A DNA stretch of 64,000 nt from Orobanche coerulescens (GCA_033398695.1 CM065802.1:80772096-80836095), one strand, 5' to 3'. Numbered from the stretch's first letter, positions 24,076 to 36,659 are shown. Notes: generated from the letters alone by a model not told the origin. A program made the numbers and translations.

Positions 24076-25761
24076 TTATCGGCGCTCGCGCCCTCCGGTC
24101 CTCTCTGTCCTAGGTTCTGGCCTGGTGACCAAGTTGTCCAATTTGCCTTCCTCAAACAGTCGCCAGAGTTGTCTGGGGAGGTCGCGGCATTGGCTGGTGT
24201 TGTGGCCGGGACTTTTGTGGTAGGCACAAAATTTGCTGCGGTCTAGGTGACCGTTGTCCCTTATCGGCTTTGGTTTGTTGAGCCATTCGCGCCCCTTGAT
24301 GGCATTAAAGATACGGGCGGGAGATAGATTGAGGTTGTGGAGGAGGTGAACTTCCACATCCTCGAAGGCTTTGAACTCCCCGGGCGGCTTTGCGACCGCC
24401 TTTCTGGGCTTGGCGACCACCTTTTTCTGGATGGGGGACGGCGCCTTCCCTTCCCCGACAGATCCCTCGCCTAAGTGGAGGGAGAGCATCTTCTGCCTGG
24501 TCAGGAAATAAGCGGCCCTGACGCGGAAGACCGCGTAGGTCGGGGGGATATCCTTAGTGAGGTGCCTGAACATGGGCGAGCGGCCATGGAACCCCCCCAG
24601 GACCGAGTGGAGAGCGAGCTCGTCGCTAATAGGCTCGACGGTAAGGATTATTTCATCCACCCGGTCGATGTAGTCTTCATCGGTCTCGTCTTTTCCCTGC
24701 CTGATTTTTATCATGCGGTGGGGACCTTCGAGCCGAGCAACTTTGGCGGCGAAGTACGACGTGAAGTCGTTCGCCAGCTTCTCAAAGTAATTGATTGAGC
24801 GAGGTGGTAGTGAGATGTACCACCTGTGGGTGAGGTCACCCAGAGTTAACGGGAACATTCGACATTTCGTCGCATCTGATGCTCCACATCCGGTCATGTA
24901 GATCCGGAATTTGCTCAAGTGGGTCTCCGGATCTGACCTCCCCTCATATAGAGGCGTTTGTGGGGGAGCGATCTTTGGTTGAACTGGGGCGAGCTCGATC
25001 TGAACTGTGAGTGGTTCATTTAGCCCAGCGATCAATCTCCTGGTGCCTGCCCCAGTTTCCAGGAGCGCCTTCATCTCGTCGAGTTGGCGCTGCATGGCGG
25101 CCATTGCCGTCGCCTGACTGCTCGCTGATTGGCTTCCGGAGCGCGAGCCGAGGCGATCGTGCACAGATCCCCTGGCTCCATGGTGGACAATGAGCTCCCT
25201 GTCAGTGGGTTCATTTCTTGGGCGAGCGGGGGCTCGCTGACCGGCTTGTCTCCTGGGAGTCGGATATGCCGAACTCCTGGTAAAGGATTCGGACTCCGAT
25301 GTCTCCCGGATGGGGCCCGAGTGCCCGGGTCGCCACGAGGGATCGCTCCCGAGGCGGCTGAATACGGAATCGTCCCGCCTCACGAGAGCCTTCTCCTGCG
25401 GATCGGGGCTTTCCGTTGATTTCTCAACATAGATCCCCTTAAGCTTCCACTTGCCTGCCCGACGAATGGCCGACGGAGTAATGGTGGGCGAGTCGCATGC
25501 CCTCTGTCGCTCCCTGAGGATGGCTATAGCCTCCTCAATCTGTTCCGCGGTCTGGAACTGATCGAGTGAGAGGCTAGAACCGTCCCTCGGGGGCGGGAGT
25601 GAGAGCCTGTCGTCACCGCGGTCGCCTTCCGCCGTGGGCTTGGATTCGGTCTGGGCCGGAATGAGATTTACGGCAGATCTGAGGGTGGCTCTCTTGGAGG
25701 TCGTTGCAGATGTCATTTTTATGAAGGTTTTTCTTTTGAAGAACAGTGAGTGTTTCTTCAA
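24076..25761 (-). CDS. Tat gypsy gag
   Basis: An open frame of 561 residues encodes the retrotransposon capsid protein. The likely start is MTSATTSKRAT (ATG at 25714-25716) rather than the first ATG. The N-terminal third is low-complexity; the central region (PLYEGRSDPETHLSKF, WYISLPPRSINYFEKL, RQGKDETDEDYIDR) is the retrotransposon gag domain; near the end a zinc-knuckle-like C-x2-H-x4-H-x4-C (FCAYHKSPGHNTSQC) typical of Tat gags is seen. It packages element RNA. The frame ends at 24076 and is closed off from the protease by a stop. Intact in itself but part of a dead element. Confidence 0.88.
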   Translation of the reverse strand: MKKHSLFFKRKTFIKMTSATTSKRATLRSAVNLIPAQTESKPTAEGDRGDDRLSLPPPRDGSSLSLDQFQTAEQIEEAIAILRERQRACDSPTITPSAIRRAGKWKLKGIYVEKSTESPDPQEKALVRRDDSVFSRLGSDPSWRPGHSGPIRETSESESFTRSSAYPTPRRQAGQRAPARPRNEPTDRELIVHHGARGSVHDRLGSRSGSQSASSQATAMAAMQRQLDEMKALLETGAGTRRLIAGLNEPLTVQIELAPVQPKIAPPQTPLYEGRSDPETHLSKFRIYMTGCGASDATKCRMFPLTLGDLTHRWYISLPPRSINYFEKLANDFTSYFAAKVARLEGPHRMIKIRQGKDETDEDYIDRVDEIILTVEPISDELALHSVLGGFHGRSPMFRHLTKDIPPTYAVFRVRAAYFLTRQKMLSLHLGEGSVGEGKAPSPIQKKVVAKPRKAVAKPPGEFKAFEDVEVHLLHNLNLSPARIFNAIKGREWLNKPKPIRDNGHLDRSKFCAYHKSPGHNTSQCRDLPRQLWRLFEEGKLDNLVTRPEPRTERTGGRERR

Positions 25762-25826
25762 GTATATGTCCGGAGAACAGTGAGTGTTCTTCGAGACGGT
25801 AGGAATAAAAATGAAGGTTTAGATGC

Positions 25827-25845
25827 CCCTTCCTCTAGCGCCAAT
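25827..25845 (-). other. Primer-binding site of Tat element
   Basis: Minus strand ATTGGCGCTAGAGGAAGGG adjoins the 5' LTR. TGGCGC starts are common for plant gypsy primer sites; the exact tRNA is not assigned. Confidence 0.65.
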
Positions 25846-26811
25846 TGTTGTTACCCAAAATATTGTCCGAAGATAGTATTGCTGGAATGATCGAGTAACA
25901 AACAAATGCGAGAACACTTCCGTGAGAAAATAGATAACACAAGATTTGTCGGGGTTGTTAATCCCGGGCTTGAATGCTCTCGCGAGATGTTATTAATAAA
26001 TATACTGTTGAGTACAAATATTAATGTTAGAATCTATTACAATGAGTGTAAAGACTTCTAGTTATCTAAGCTGTAGAACGTGTAGATTGCCGGAAGAACC
26101 AGATGTGTAGGTCTGTGAGTTCTTGCTTGGGATGTATGATAAGTGTATATGATTATCACTATGAATGTGTGAGTGATTGCCAGATGAGTCTTTTATTCTC
26201 TCTCTGTGTGTATTTTGCACTATATTCACGGTAATAATCGCATGATGCCCTGACACTTGTTGTGAGCTTCCTATTTATAGGACACAAAGCTGTTGGGACC
26301 TCTCCGGTGATCGCGGGCGACCGCCATTTTCTATATTATAATAAGATGGCCGATCGTCCCGTCACGTGAGGTTGTTCCCTTAAAGTCTGGGGCTGCCGTT
26401 GGCGACCAGCCATGCGGGCCAATGGGAAGCCTGCACGCGTCCTGAATCGTTGTCCGGGGAGGACCCACTTTGTACCTTTCGGCGGCCCTGTCGGTAGGTG
26501 AGGTAGGTGACAGGCTGGGGTCAAATGTCTTATCTGTCGGTGTCCTTTGTGGATTTGCACGTGGGCCACTGTCTAAGATTCGGTCTTCGATGACTTTGAC
26601 GGATGTTGGATCCATACGTGGCACGAGACGATCGTCTCTGGTTTGGACATCAAAAACGATCGCCAGATATCAAAAAGACGATCGCTGCATACCAAAAGAC
26701 GATCACCGTATGTGCCGATCGCTGGGCGTTTGCCCAGAGTATGTCTTCTATGGTTGGCTCTCTGATCGTTTAGGCCGATCGTCATCGAGGCGTATTAATC
26801 GCCGCACAACA
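25846..26811 (-). repeat. 5' LTR of Tat gypsy element
   Basis: Plus edges TGTTGTTACCC and GCACAACA. TATA box at 26270-26281 (minus strand CCTATAAATAGG). The CGATCG-rich upstream zone lies at about 26620-26790. Confidence 0.92.
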
Positions 26812-29800
26812 CGCATCAGTCATTGAAAATTTTTCTAGAATTTTACCAATGTAAGAGGACTGATTTAGAAATAAAGTGCCTTTAGATCTATCCCGAATGA
26901 TATTCATGCCTAATATCCTTTTAGCATCCCCCAGATATTTCATGTCAAATTGTTCACCTAAGCGACTTTGAACATGATTAATAGATTTAATGCACGAACT
27001 TATCAAGAATATATCATCTACATAAATAAGTAAGAACATAGGAACATCACAGTCAGTCTTGAAATAAAGGCATGGATCATATGCACTTCGACGGAATTTC
27101 AAGGACAGCATGCAATCATTAAATTTCTTGTTCCACTCTCTAGGGGATTGCTTTAAGCCATATAAGGTTTTATTAAGCAGGCACACATAATCGGGATGGT
27201 TACTATCTATAAAACCTTCCGGTTGTTTCATGTAGATGGTTTCTTTCCATTCACCATGCAAAAATGCCGTTTTAACACCTAATTGTTTCATCTCCCAATT
27301 AGGATGTACAACTAATGCAAACATAATGCGAACAGTGGTGAATTTAACTACAGGTGCAAAAATCTCGGTATAGTCAATACCTTCTTGTTGAGTAAAACCT
27401 TTAGCTACTAACCTCGCTTTGAATCTGATGTCATCCTCATCCTTTTTGACTTTAAATAACCACTTACAATCAATCAAAGAACAGTTTCTAGGTTTTGGAA
27501 CAAGTTTCCAATTATTATTTGCATGAAAGGATGTCATTTCTTCATTCATTGCACTTAACCATTCGTTTGATTTATCAGACAACAAAGCATCATTGTAAGA
27601 TTTAGGTTCATTCCCATCAAGCATATCAAACACATTGAAAGCAAGAAAAGCCATATGGAAATCATCTAAGTGTATAGGTCTTCTAACATTCCTTCTAGAC
27701 CTATTCCTAGTTAATTGATAATCAGACAAGTCAGGAACAGATTCAGATTCGTCTCCATTTTCAGATTGATTATCAGGTTGAGCATTAGAGGATTCAAGAT
27801 TTTCCATATTATCAGATTTAGCAGGTAACTCATTATCACTAAGATGCTCCACCCTAATCTGAACAGGGTGGGGAGAATTTTCAGCAGCTAACACAGGAGC
27901 AGGTAAAGGATTATTAAGACACGGAAATTCAGTTTCATTAAATACAACATCCCTACTAGTGATCACCTTCAATCCGGGTTCAGATCTGACCCATAAACGA
28001 TAACCCTTAATACCATCAGGATATCCAAGAAAAACACATCTCAAGGATCTGGGTTCAAGTTTATCAACATTTTGATGCACGTAAGCAGCACAACCAAACA
28101 CACGAATGTTTGAAAAATCAGTAGCATGACCCGACCACACAGACTCGGGGTAATTACCATTCAATGGTATAGAAGGTGATCTATTGATAAGATAGGCAGC
28201 AGTTGAAAGAGCCTCACCCCAAAAACTTTTGGACAGCCCAGAAGTGGCGAGCATAGCCCTAACCTTTTCAAGGAGGGTTCGGTTCATTCGCTCAGCCACC
28301 CCGTTCTGTTGAGGGGTGTACGGAACTGTCTTATGCCTAAGGATGCCATTTTCAGAACACATAGTATCAAACTGAGTATTGCAAAATTCAAGGCCGTTAT
28401 CGGTCCTTATCTTTTTAATCCGTTTCCCGGTCTGATTTTCCACTAAAGTTTTCCAAGTTGGAATTTTTCGAACACATCAGATTTCAGTTTGAGTAGAAAA
28501 ACGAAAACTTTCCTTGAGTAATCATCAATAATGGACAAGAAGTAACGGTTCTTCCCATGAGTCGGGACACTGGCAGGACCCCAAACATCAGCATGAACAT
28601 AATCAAGCACATTGGAACTCTTACCAGATTTTTCAAAAACAGAATCAGGGGAATCGGGAAGTTTAGGAAATTGGGTTTTATGTTGTTTGCCATACATGCA
28701 AGAATCACAGAAAGACAACTTAGAGATTTTATCTTTTCCAAAACACTTTTGTTTATGCAAGATATCTAATCCCTTCATGCTCATGTGTCCTAACCTATTA
28801 TGCCACAATTCGGTTTTATCCGCACAAACCAGGTTAGAACGTGCAGCAGTTTCAGTTTGGCAAATGTATAAATTAAATTTCCGGATTCCTTTAAACAACA
28901 TTAAGGAACCTCTGCAAATTTTCATGTAACCATTTCCCCATGAACCCCTAAGGCCCTCATCTTCCAAAGTAGTACAAGATATCAGATTATGAGATAAATC
29001 AGGAATATGTCTGATATTTTTTTAAAGTAAACTGAGTACCATCAACAAATTCAAACAAACATTCCCTACTCCGGCCACAACCTGTTTCACTTTATCAGGC
29101 ATATAAACATACCGATCACCAAGATTAGTATAACTCGTAAAATGCTGTTTATAAGGTGTCATATGGTGAGTGCATCCAGAATCCAGCAACCATTCGTTTT
29201 CACACATACCAGAAAGCACATAATTCACAGAAAGATGCAAATCTTCAATAACCATAAAGACATCACCCACAGTCAAATTAGCCTGATCATTTTGCAAATT
29301 CTTTTTAGGCTTGGTGCATTCTTGTATATAATGACCAGATTCACCACAGTTATAGCATTTGCGATTTTAGGCCGGAACTTAGATTTATCCTTCCATTGCC
29401 CCTTTTTCTTATTAGACTTCTCAGAATTAGTCTTGATAAACGGTTTCTTTTTAAGGTGTTGTTTAGACCTTACAAAATTGACATCAGACACCGGTTTAGA
29501 AACCTTATTAACTTTCAAGTCTAATTCCTTATTTTTCAAACCACTTATAACAGTGTCTAAGGTAACAGAATCCCTACCATATTTGATAGCAGATTTCACA
29601 TCATTATAAGCATCAGGGATAGCATTCAAGAGCACAATGGGGGAATAATCATCAATGTTTTTATCACCGTTTGTTTTATATCTTGTACTAACTTTGTAAA
29701 GGTATCAAGATTACCATCAATATCTTTATTCAAATCCAGCTTATAACGAAAAAACTTTTCAAGGAGGAATAATTTATTTGGCAAAGATTTTTTAGTAAAC

Positions 29801-30069
29801 GTTTCCTCAAGTTTATCCCAAAGCTGTTTAGCATTATCAGTTTTGCCTATTCGTCTAATCACAGAATCAGACAAGTTTAAGATTATAGATGAATGAGCAA
29901 ACTCATATAATTCCTCACGTTTCTCAGAAGACACATCAGACTGAAAAGTACCTTCAATGGCTTTAAAACATTTTTGTTGGACAAGTATAGATTTCATTTT
30001 CTGTTGCCAAATTCTAAAATTTCCTTTGCTGTCGAAATGTGCCATTGTAAATGAAGTTAGAGAACCCAT
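26812..30069 (-). pseudogene. Copia polyprotein N-terminal part: gag, protease, integrase, RT
   Basis: Starts at ATG 30067-30069 (MGSLTSFTMAHFDSK). Gag: KGNFRIWQQKM, LWDKLEETF, KLFLLEKFF, then VLLNAIPDAY after a frameshift near 29665; zinc knuckle CYNCGESGHYIQEC near 29350 after another shift. Protease: WLLDSGCTHHMTPY. Pre-integrase: LWHNRLGHMS, CDSCMYGKQ. Integrase: DVWGPASVPTHG and YFLSIIDDYSRKVFVF, then after a shift near 28443 IRTDNGLEF and PQQNGVAERMNRT. RT: NEWLSAMNEEM, KARLVAKGFTQ, VKTAFLHGEW and the catalytic YVDDIFL. It ends at the gypsy insertion after SMTDA. Several frameshifts, so inactive. Confidence 0.9.
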
Positions 30070-30560
30070 TTTAGTATTTGTAAAAATCACACAAGATTTA
30101 AAATACCAGCACAAGGTACTATTAATACTGCAAAAACTGAGATGACAGTTAAATATCACGCAGATACCACGAAAAACAAAATCACACCAGATTTTGTAAT
30201 AAAATGAGCTGGAATCGAATACCAATATCACACAGATATCACAAAGATTAAAATCACACCAGATTTTAAAATGATACGAGCTGGAATCGTATCCCGGAGC
30301 CCCCACAAGATCCGAGGAACATTTACGGTCCAGGCAAGGGGGTTTGGTATGCTCGGAGATAGCGATTACTACAGTCTCAACACAAAGATAGCAAAAACGA
30401 AGCAATCACAGTCACCAAGACAGAAGCAGACGAAAGCAAGAATAACAGGCAGCACACCACAATACCGAATTTAAGAGAGATAGAGTATGAAATGTGATAC
30501 CTGAGCGGATCCCTCGGCCGGAATCCGTATGTCCTTCCGAATAGAAACCCCTTTTAGAGG

Positions 30561-30572
30561 CTCCGATACCAC
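30561..30572 (-). other. Primer-binding site of Tork-like copia
   Basis: Minus strand TGGTATCGGAGC next to the 5' LTR, one base from the initiator-Met tRNA complement TGGTATCAGAGC. Confidence 0.8.
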
Positions 30573-31438
30573 TGTAGGGTAACTATTCAGAATACATAAA
30601 AATTACACAACAAAGCAGTAAACGAATTACAAATAAATTCCAGAAATTAAGGATTACACAACAAACTTATTGGCAACGAATTACACGAAATAAAGGGGAA
30701 AAATGAATTAACCCAAAAAACCCGAACACAAAGAACAGGAATTTAAAGTTCTAGAAACCAAATCGAACAGATCACAACCGATCTGAAAAACGAGAGACGA
30801 AGGTGGTGCGAATCGACCGAAACTCGGCCTCGGCTCAGTCCTCCAATATCCAGTACCCACGTCCAAGGCTCCACAGGTATTAGCGACCAGCAGCCCAGAC
30901 AAACAAAGCTGATTCCCCAGCTGGTTTCAAAGGTCCCGAATGAATAACACCCCCGAAAACAACCTTAAGCAACTTCACTCAGAAAATAATTTTTCACTCA
31001 GAAAAATTAGGTTTTGATTTTCGTGTGTCTTCTCAAGCCCAAATCGCTCAAATATATAGGCAAAAATCCCAAACGGAAAGCCACAGATTTTTCGGGGAAT
31101 CGAATCCTTTCTTATCATTAATTGATAAGAGTTTCGATTCCCTTCCAAATCGGAACCGCACAGCCGAGCAGAAAAGGTAAGGAAATCGAGTTTCCATAGC
31201 CGCGGCGGAGAGCGAGAGAGAAGAGAGAGAAACAAAACAGAGAAATGAGGCTAGGGTTGCACGGGGGTATCAAATACAAGGGACCGACGGATGGGATTAT
31301 CCCATCTAAATCAACGGTCGGGATTAAAATAGGGAACACTGCATAAGCCGGCTGGAAAGGGGGGTAGTTAATAGGTCTGGGCCGGGCTGCATAATACCGG
31401 CCCATAATAATAAATCATTTGAGCCAAATTTTTTAACA
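30573..31438 (-). repeat. 5' LTR of Tork-like copia
   Basis: Plus edges TGTAGGGTAACTATTC and TTTTTTAACA; TTAAA follows at 31439-31443. Confidence 0.9.
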
Positions 31439-31675
31439 TTAAATATTCATTATAAACATCTGCACCTAATCAACACTCACTACATCTACCGGTGCCCTCT
31501 TTAATATGGAAAAGCATATGTTCCAACTTCATATGGAATTTTCAAGTGCCATTTCGGTATTTCTATTTTTCAAATATTCATGGAAAATGGAAATTGGTTA
31601 GTTTAGAACATTTTCCAATGGAAGTCATTTATTTCCCATTTTCATTTTTCAATAAATCACTTCTCAATATTCTTA

Positions 31676-32481
31676 GGGGCTGTTTACTAAATTTGTCTGT
31701 CTGGGTAAATTGTGTCATGCAGGTAAATTTGTCTGCAGGTAAATGTGTCATGCAGGTAAATTGATGCTATTGTTTACTTTTTCATCTGAATAAACTGTCT
31801 GAATAACAGAAATGACCGATTTACCCCTGAATATGAATTATTAGTTGTTCTATAAGTCGTTGTTTATTTTTTTTAAGCAATATAAATGATATAATCCAAA
31901 AATTCATAAAGTACTTAAAAATCCAATTTCAAACACAAAGAAGTCAAGTTCATACACAAAGTAGCCAAATTCAAACACAAAGAACATATATAATAAATAT
32001 TATACATGTGAATAAATGTCAATATATGAGTAATATATAATATTTATTTATATATTCATAAATATATGATATTTTGTAGATAAAAAAGTTTATTTATACA
32101 ATAATATATAGTAACAAATATTATATATAAATTAATAATGTATATTATTTATATATGAATAATATATATTACATTCATTTATATTAAAACTTAATTTTTT
32201 TATATTGTATATATAAATGAGTATATATATAATGGGGACAGGAAAGTCATTTTTTTGTCTTAAATTATTTATATTGTATATATAAATGTGTGGTTTTTAA
32301 TTAGGGGTAGGGGAGTCATTTTTTTGTCTTAATGTAGACAACACCCCATTTTCATGCTTAATGAATAAGTCATTTTTGTTTGGGCGAATAAGTCATTAAG
32401 TCACAAGTACACACATCCAAACGTCTGAGCGAATAAGATATTTTATCCATTAAACTGATTAAGTCACAAGTAAACAGCCCC
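31676..32481. mobile_element. MITE with GGGGCTGTTTACT inverted ends
   Basis: Left GGGGCTGTTTACTAAATTTGTCTG; right AGTCACAAGTAAACAGCCCC, a matching inverted end. The interior is AT-rich with CTGAATAA/GAATAAGTC words as in common plant MITEs. Flanks TTA and TAA are palindromic, so no clear duplication can be called. It lies inside the CACTA element. Confidence 0.6.
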
Positions 32482-34145
32482 TAAGACCCTTCCCATCCAC
32501 ACACTAATAAATAATATTCATCATTCCAAGGAGAGAGAGGGGGAGAGAGCAGTGCAGCGAGAAAGGGAAAACATAAAATAGAAAAATGAAATGAGGGAAG
32601 AGAAGACATGTGATCAGACTTGTGCAAGGAGAGAATGAATTTCTTTCATACTCTACGTATTTGTAACTCCGATTGAGTGTTGTTTTGTCATCCCCTGACA
32701 TGATGAACAATACCTGCTAAAAGACACCACGGTTAGGAACAGAAATAACAGAGTAGAAATTACTAACCTGTTGAATTCTAATGGGATTGTTGGCATTGAA
32801 GCAAGAAAAAGACTTGATCTATATATAACTGCTACTCAAGCAAATGTCAGATAGAATAATGCTCAAGAAGATGCCCAGCAGCACCAGTTATACCTGAATT
32901 TCAAACCTTAGAGTTATCTACTGATTAACAATGAAATCTCCACTAAGAAAATTTAGTGCACTAAGATATTTAAGTTTAAAAATGCAAATAAGTTCCAGGC
33001 AAGAAGGAGAAGAAAAAGAACAAACAATGATGAGAGTAACTGAATGTAGTTTTATATGTGCAAATATGACATCTTGCTTCTAAATCGTTCATTTATACTT
33101 TTTGTGAAAAGAACACCATCACTTTCTCTTTTTTCTTCTTGAAATTCACTATACCATCACCCAACATTTTCTCCCATTCAAAATCAATAAGAGCTTATAT
33201 AGACCCATATGCTTCTTTTACATTTTATCATATCCAAGAAGCTAAATATCAGCGAGTAAAAGATGCAAGCAGAAACAATATCAATTCGCACATTCGTAAA
33301 CCACATCAAAAATTATAGATGCAATGTTTTTAAACTCATAGTACTTGGTCTCGGTTTATATATGAAATTATTAAAAGAAGAAAGAGAAGTGTGAAATATC
33401 AAGCCGCAATCAGCGTTGTCGACTTTTTATCCCTTAAACCATAATATATTCAATCTAATTTTATATATGAAATTACGAACATAAAACCCTCAAAAGAATC
33501 CTGAAATCGTGAAAAGCAAACTCATTCTATCTATAGTTCAAATTATGACATTAGAAAAATTACAATTTAAGTTAAATAATTCAAACATCAAACAGCAAAC
33601 CAAGTTCGTCAACACGCAACGTGTGCATTAACTGTAGTTCACAACAAAACGAAAAATATACTCCCAGGAACATGGCGACAAAGATTAAAGACACTTATGA
33701 AAAAAATAAAGATATATACTAAAATGAGGGCTTAGACAAACTAGCGCTGAACAAAATTATAATTTAATAAAGACCTTCTATTTGTTTAATTGATGCCTTG
33801 ATGAAGGGGCGAGGCGACAGGGTGAAACATGAGATTTTTCCTTGCTACAAAAATAGTCAGTTAGTCACATGAGTGTATGAGACTGTGAGAGGCGGCATAC
33901 TACAACGGTGATGAGGGGCCTGAGTTTCTGAACGACTAGTACAGACGCTGGTGTGCTTGTAAGAGGGATGGACTATGCTGCGTTTGTGCTAGGGCATCTG
34001 AAATTTAGATTTTATCGTCGTGTTTCATATATCTACGGTTGGAAAGGAGAGACAATAAGCAAACAACTAAAAGGAAGAGAGCGAAAAAAATTTAAGGACG
34101 GCATTGACACTAACAAGCGTCACTAAAAATACTTTTAAATTTAAT
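32482..34145. other. CACTA right interior, no coding domain seen
   Basis: AT-rich DNA without transposase motifs. A subterminal-like GACACTAACAAGCGTCAC lies at about 34107-34124 near the right end. Confidence 0.45.
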
Positions 34146-34149
34146 TAAG

Positions 34150-34470
34150 GAAGTAAGGACCTGTTCTTTTGGACTTATTTTTTCGATTTTTCGATTGATT
34201 CGAGTTCATTCGATTCATTTGATTCCATTCGATTCAAATTGATTCGATTCATTTCGATTCTTCTTCTTCTTATTATTATTATTAATCTTAATTATTATTA
34301 TTATTGTTATTATTACTAATAATATTACTATTATCGTTGTTGTTGTTAATTACTATTATTATTATTTACCATTATTATTATTATTATTTACCCTTAATAT
34401 ATATTTCAGTTCAGTTCAGATCCATTCAGTTCAGTTCAGTTCAGTTCAGATTCATTCAGTCCACAAAAAA
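34150..34470. mobile_element. MITE with CAGTT-repeat arms
   Basis: Begins GGACCTGTTCTTTTGGACTTA and ends with CAGTTCAGTTCAG repeats then GATTCATTCAGTCCACAAAAAAG, an inverted match to the start (CTTTT..GGACT). The interior is ATT/TTA microsatellite. It sits within the CACTA right subterminal zone; exact edges uncertain. Confidence 0.5.
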
Positions 34471-34500
34471 GTATCACTATAGGGGTACTTTTTGGTAGTG
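34467..34500. repeat. CACTA right terminal inverted repeat
   Basis: Minus strand CACTACCAAAAAGTACCCCT, then TATAGTGATAC; followed by GTA (34501-34503). Confidence 0.8.
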
Positions 34501-34769
34501 GTAATCTATAGAAAATCGACAGAACATATTTAGGTCGTCTGATAAACTTTGATTGCATATTACATCTAAAAATTGATATCAAATACTTAAAAAAAAATCA
34601 TAATATTACTCTAAATATTTTAAAACATTCATGCTCTTATACATTTTTATAAATGACGAACTTACATTTCGCTCCCGTTTCTTCTATGTGACCTAGGTCG
34701 AGAAATGTTGTTGGCCTTTTTTTTGGTGATAATAAAGCAAGAGTTATTATCCTTGATCGAAATAGCAGA

Positions 34770-36130
34770 CCTACAATTAAACCCTCAAACTAGACGACTG
34801 TTACAATGCCGTGGACCTCAATTGGGACCCACTAGGCAAAACACAATAACAATAATCAACACACATTTTATAAATGTAGTACCAAACCACTTTATATTAC
34901 CATATACTCTGAAAGGAGTTTATATAATGACTGGCCAACTATGTCAAACAATCATCAGGATCATCCAAAAGTACAAGTATAATCCATATGAAGATGGAAT
35001 ATACCAAATCAATACAATTTTGAAGAACAAGGAGTTCAATATAGCGGAATGAAAATGTAACAACACAAAATAAATGAAGACGACTCGGGCCCCATACTAT
35101 GTGCCTTGCCTTGCCTCAAAATACGATACAAAACATATATTTTGCCCAAAACCACAGAGTCAGATATGCAAGATAACAAGTCTCAAGATGTTGAACATAC
35201 TCAATACAACATGAGCATGGACAAATGATAATCACAAGTGTCGAACATCCCACATGGTGTATGAACGACCAAACACAGCTCGAAAGATGGACATCACATT
35301 ACGTCCGAGATAGAAATGTGTCCGTGCATAAACCACCATATAGAACGAATACACTTGTGGTCTTGTACCTAATTAGTATCACTGAGTAACCATCCCGTGT
35401 GCAAAGTCCAATGTGAGATAAATGATCAGCACATGAATATATATGCCCGATTAAAAATCTCACACATACAATCAACACGCAAGTGTGACTCTAGAGATGT
35501 CACGATATCAACATGGAAACTCAATGAACTAAAATATCTAATAAGGATTCAAGAAAAATTCACCAAAGTGAAACAATGATATATCAGCAATGAATGATCG
35601 ACACGACCAATGATATAAAAAAAATGGTCTTGGAATAACCATTCCTCAACAAACAATCAACACATTCAATAATAGCACCTCAATATGAATCGCAATTCAT
35701 TAAACACAAAATAGAATACAATACTATGTACAACATTCATAAGCATCATAATCTTCTTACCAAGCAAGATTTAACTTGCCCCAATACCAAAGATGAAATC
35801 TCCTTCCATGAACAAACGTCCTTCAATGAAATCACTAACTTCTTGAACAACCTTGAATGAAATACAAAACAAGGCCAAAACAACTATAACAACATCGGCA
35901 ACCCGAGAGAATATCACTGTTGCTCGTCGTCCACGTGCCCCTTCTGCGTCTTCTCGCCATTAAGACCTGTACCTGAATACACAAAAAAAGAACATTCACC
36001 CCCGAAGGGGTCAGCAAACAGCCGGTACGAGTATTTGATACATGAATATATATATATATAACGTGCAATAACAATAAATATAGGGCTGAGTATAGTAAAA
36101 ATACCAGAGAAAAGAATAACCATCATTTAC
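34770..36130 (-). repeat. Old gypsy LTR relic (TGTAACACCCC family)
   Basis: From about 34770 the plus strand follows the left arm of the LTR at 60715: AAACTAGACG...TTACAATGCCGTGGACC, GGGACCCACTAGGCAAA and AATGTAGTACCAAACCAC. At 35310-35480 it carries a module also found at 41430-41580 and, inverted, at 62980-63140. A CCCCGAAGGGGTCAG word occurs at about 36000. No paired LTR or duplication found. Confidence 0.55.
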
Positions 36131-36654
36131 CAACGTCTCAACAGTATCGTGACAGTGGCAGCATAATCCACGTCATTATTCCGCAATAATACGCACATCG
36201 TATCTCATCAAATCACTGGGCATCCAGGTATATATCCGGTCCGAATGCATGTTCTGGATGATAATATATACCCAGAGTTCCCGTCGGGACATCCCTGGTT
36301 GGATTACCCTCCGAGTGGTAACAATTATCTCATATCGTCATCATCTCATGATATTTCCCATGTAAGAGAAAAACATATGATGTTGATGGCTTTGGAATTT
36401 CATCTTATTTCTCCTTCGTACGAAGGTTGTGACAGGAAGGGCATTCGGCATGAAATTTTACCACTTTGTTTTTTTGGCATGAATTACAGTGTTAACAAAT
36501 TTGAGACAATTAATTGGCACTATAATCTTCATGCCACCAACCCCAATATGGTTGGGATTAAGGTGCAGTTGATGGTGGTGATGATAACGGTTTTTACATG
36601 TGTAGCGTTTTTGTTCCGTCGTATTGTAGCATAAATAGCCTAGCGCATAGCGTA
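36131..36654. other. No gene recognised
   Basis: Open frame 36245-36634 (plus) has no known domain; the region may be more LTR-derived DNA. From about 36628 to the solo LTR lies the left part of an AATAGCG-type MITE (see 38160-38365). Confidence 0.35.
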
Positions 36655-36659
36655 AGCTA

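Larger units (their letters stand above)
14976..26811 (-). mobile_element. Tat-lineage Ty3-gypsy element with antisense extra ORF
   Basis: An 11.8-kb element with LTRs at 14976-15942 and 25846-26811, flanked by CGCAT (14971-14975 and 26812-26816). On the minus strand it has gag, protease, RT, RNase H, a second archaeal-type RNase H and integrase. Between integrase and the 3' LTR lie a tandem-repeat zone and an intron-containing ORF on the opposite strand. Two RNase H domains and a 3' antisense ORF are established marks of the Tat lineage (Retand/RIRE2/Grande types). About 27 differences between LTRs (about 97% identity), mostly transitions. Several stops and a frameshift make this copy inactive. 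Confidence 0.92.
13088..31438 (-). mobile_element. Tork-like Ty1-copia element, split by a gypsy insertion
   Basis: LTRs (13088-14004 and 30573-31438) are flanked by TTAAA (13083-13087 and 31439-31443). The polyprotein runs on the minus strand from 30069 to 14209 in the order gag, protease, integrase, RT, RNase H. It is interrupted by the gypsy element at 14976-26811. Removing that, the element is about 6.5 kb. LTRs are about 96% identical over the part compared, plus indels. Domain order and motifs place it among Tork/TNT1-like copia elements. Confidence 0.9.
11656..34500. mobile_element. CACTA (En/Spm) transposon, interrupted by nested retroelements
   Basis: The left end reads CACTACTAGAAAAA; the right end (minus strand) reads CACTACCAAAAAG. 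The two ends share TATAGTGA.AC about 20 bases in and are flanked by the 3-bp duplication GTA expected for CACTA elements. The left subterminal part is packed with GTGACGC/GCGTCAC words. Removing the copia insertion leaves about 4.5 kb with no recognisable TNP2-type transposase, so it is probably non-autonomous. Orientation cannot be set. Confidence 0.85.

Noticed and set aside
34264..34390. ATT/TTA run as a functional AT-rich origin or matrix region
   Set aside because: It is the microsatellite core of a MITE; nothing else supports a replication role.
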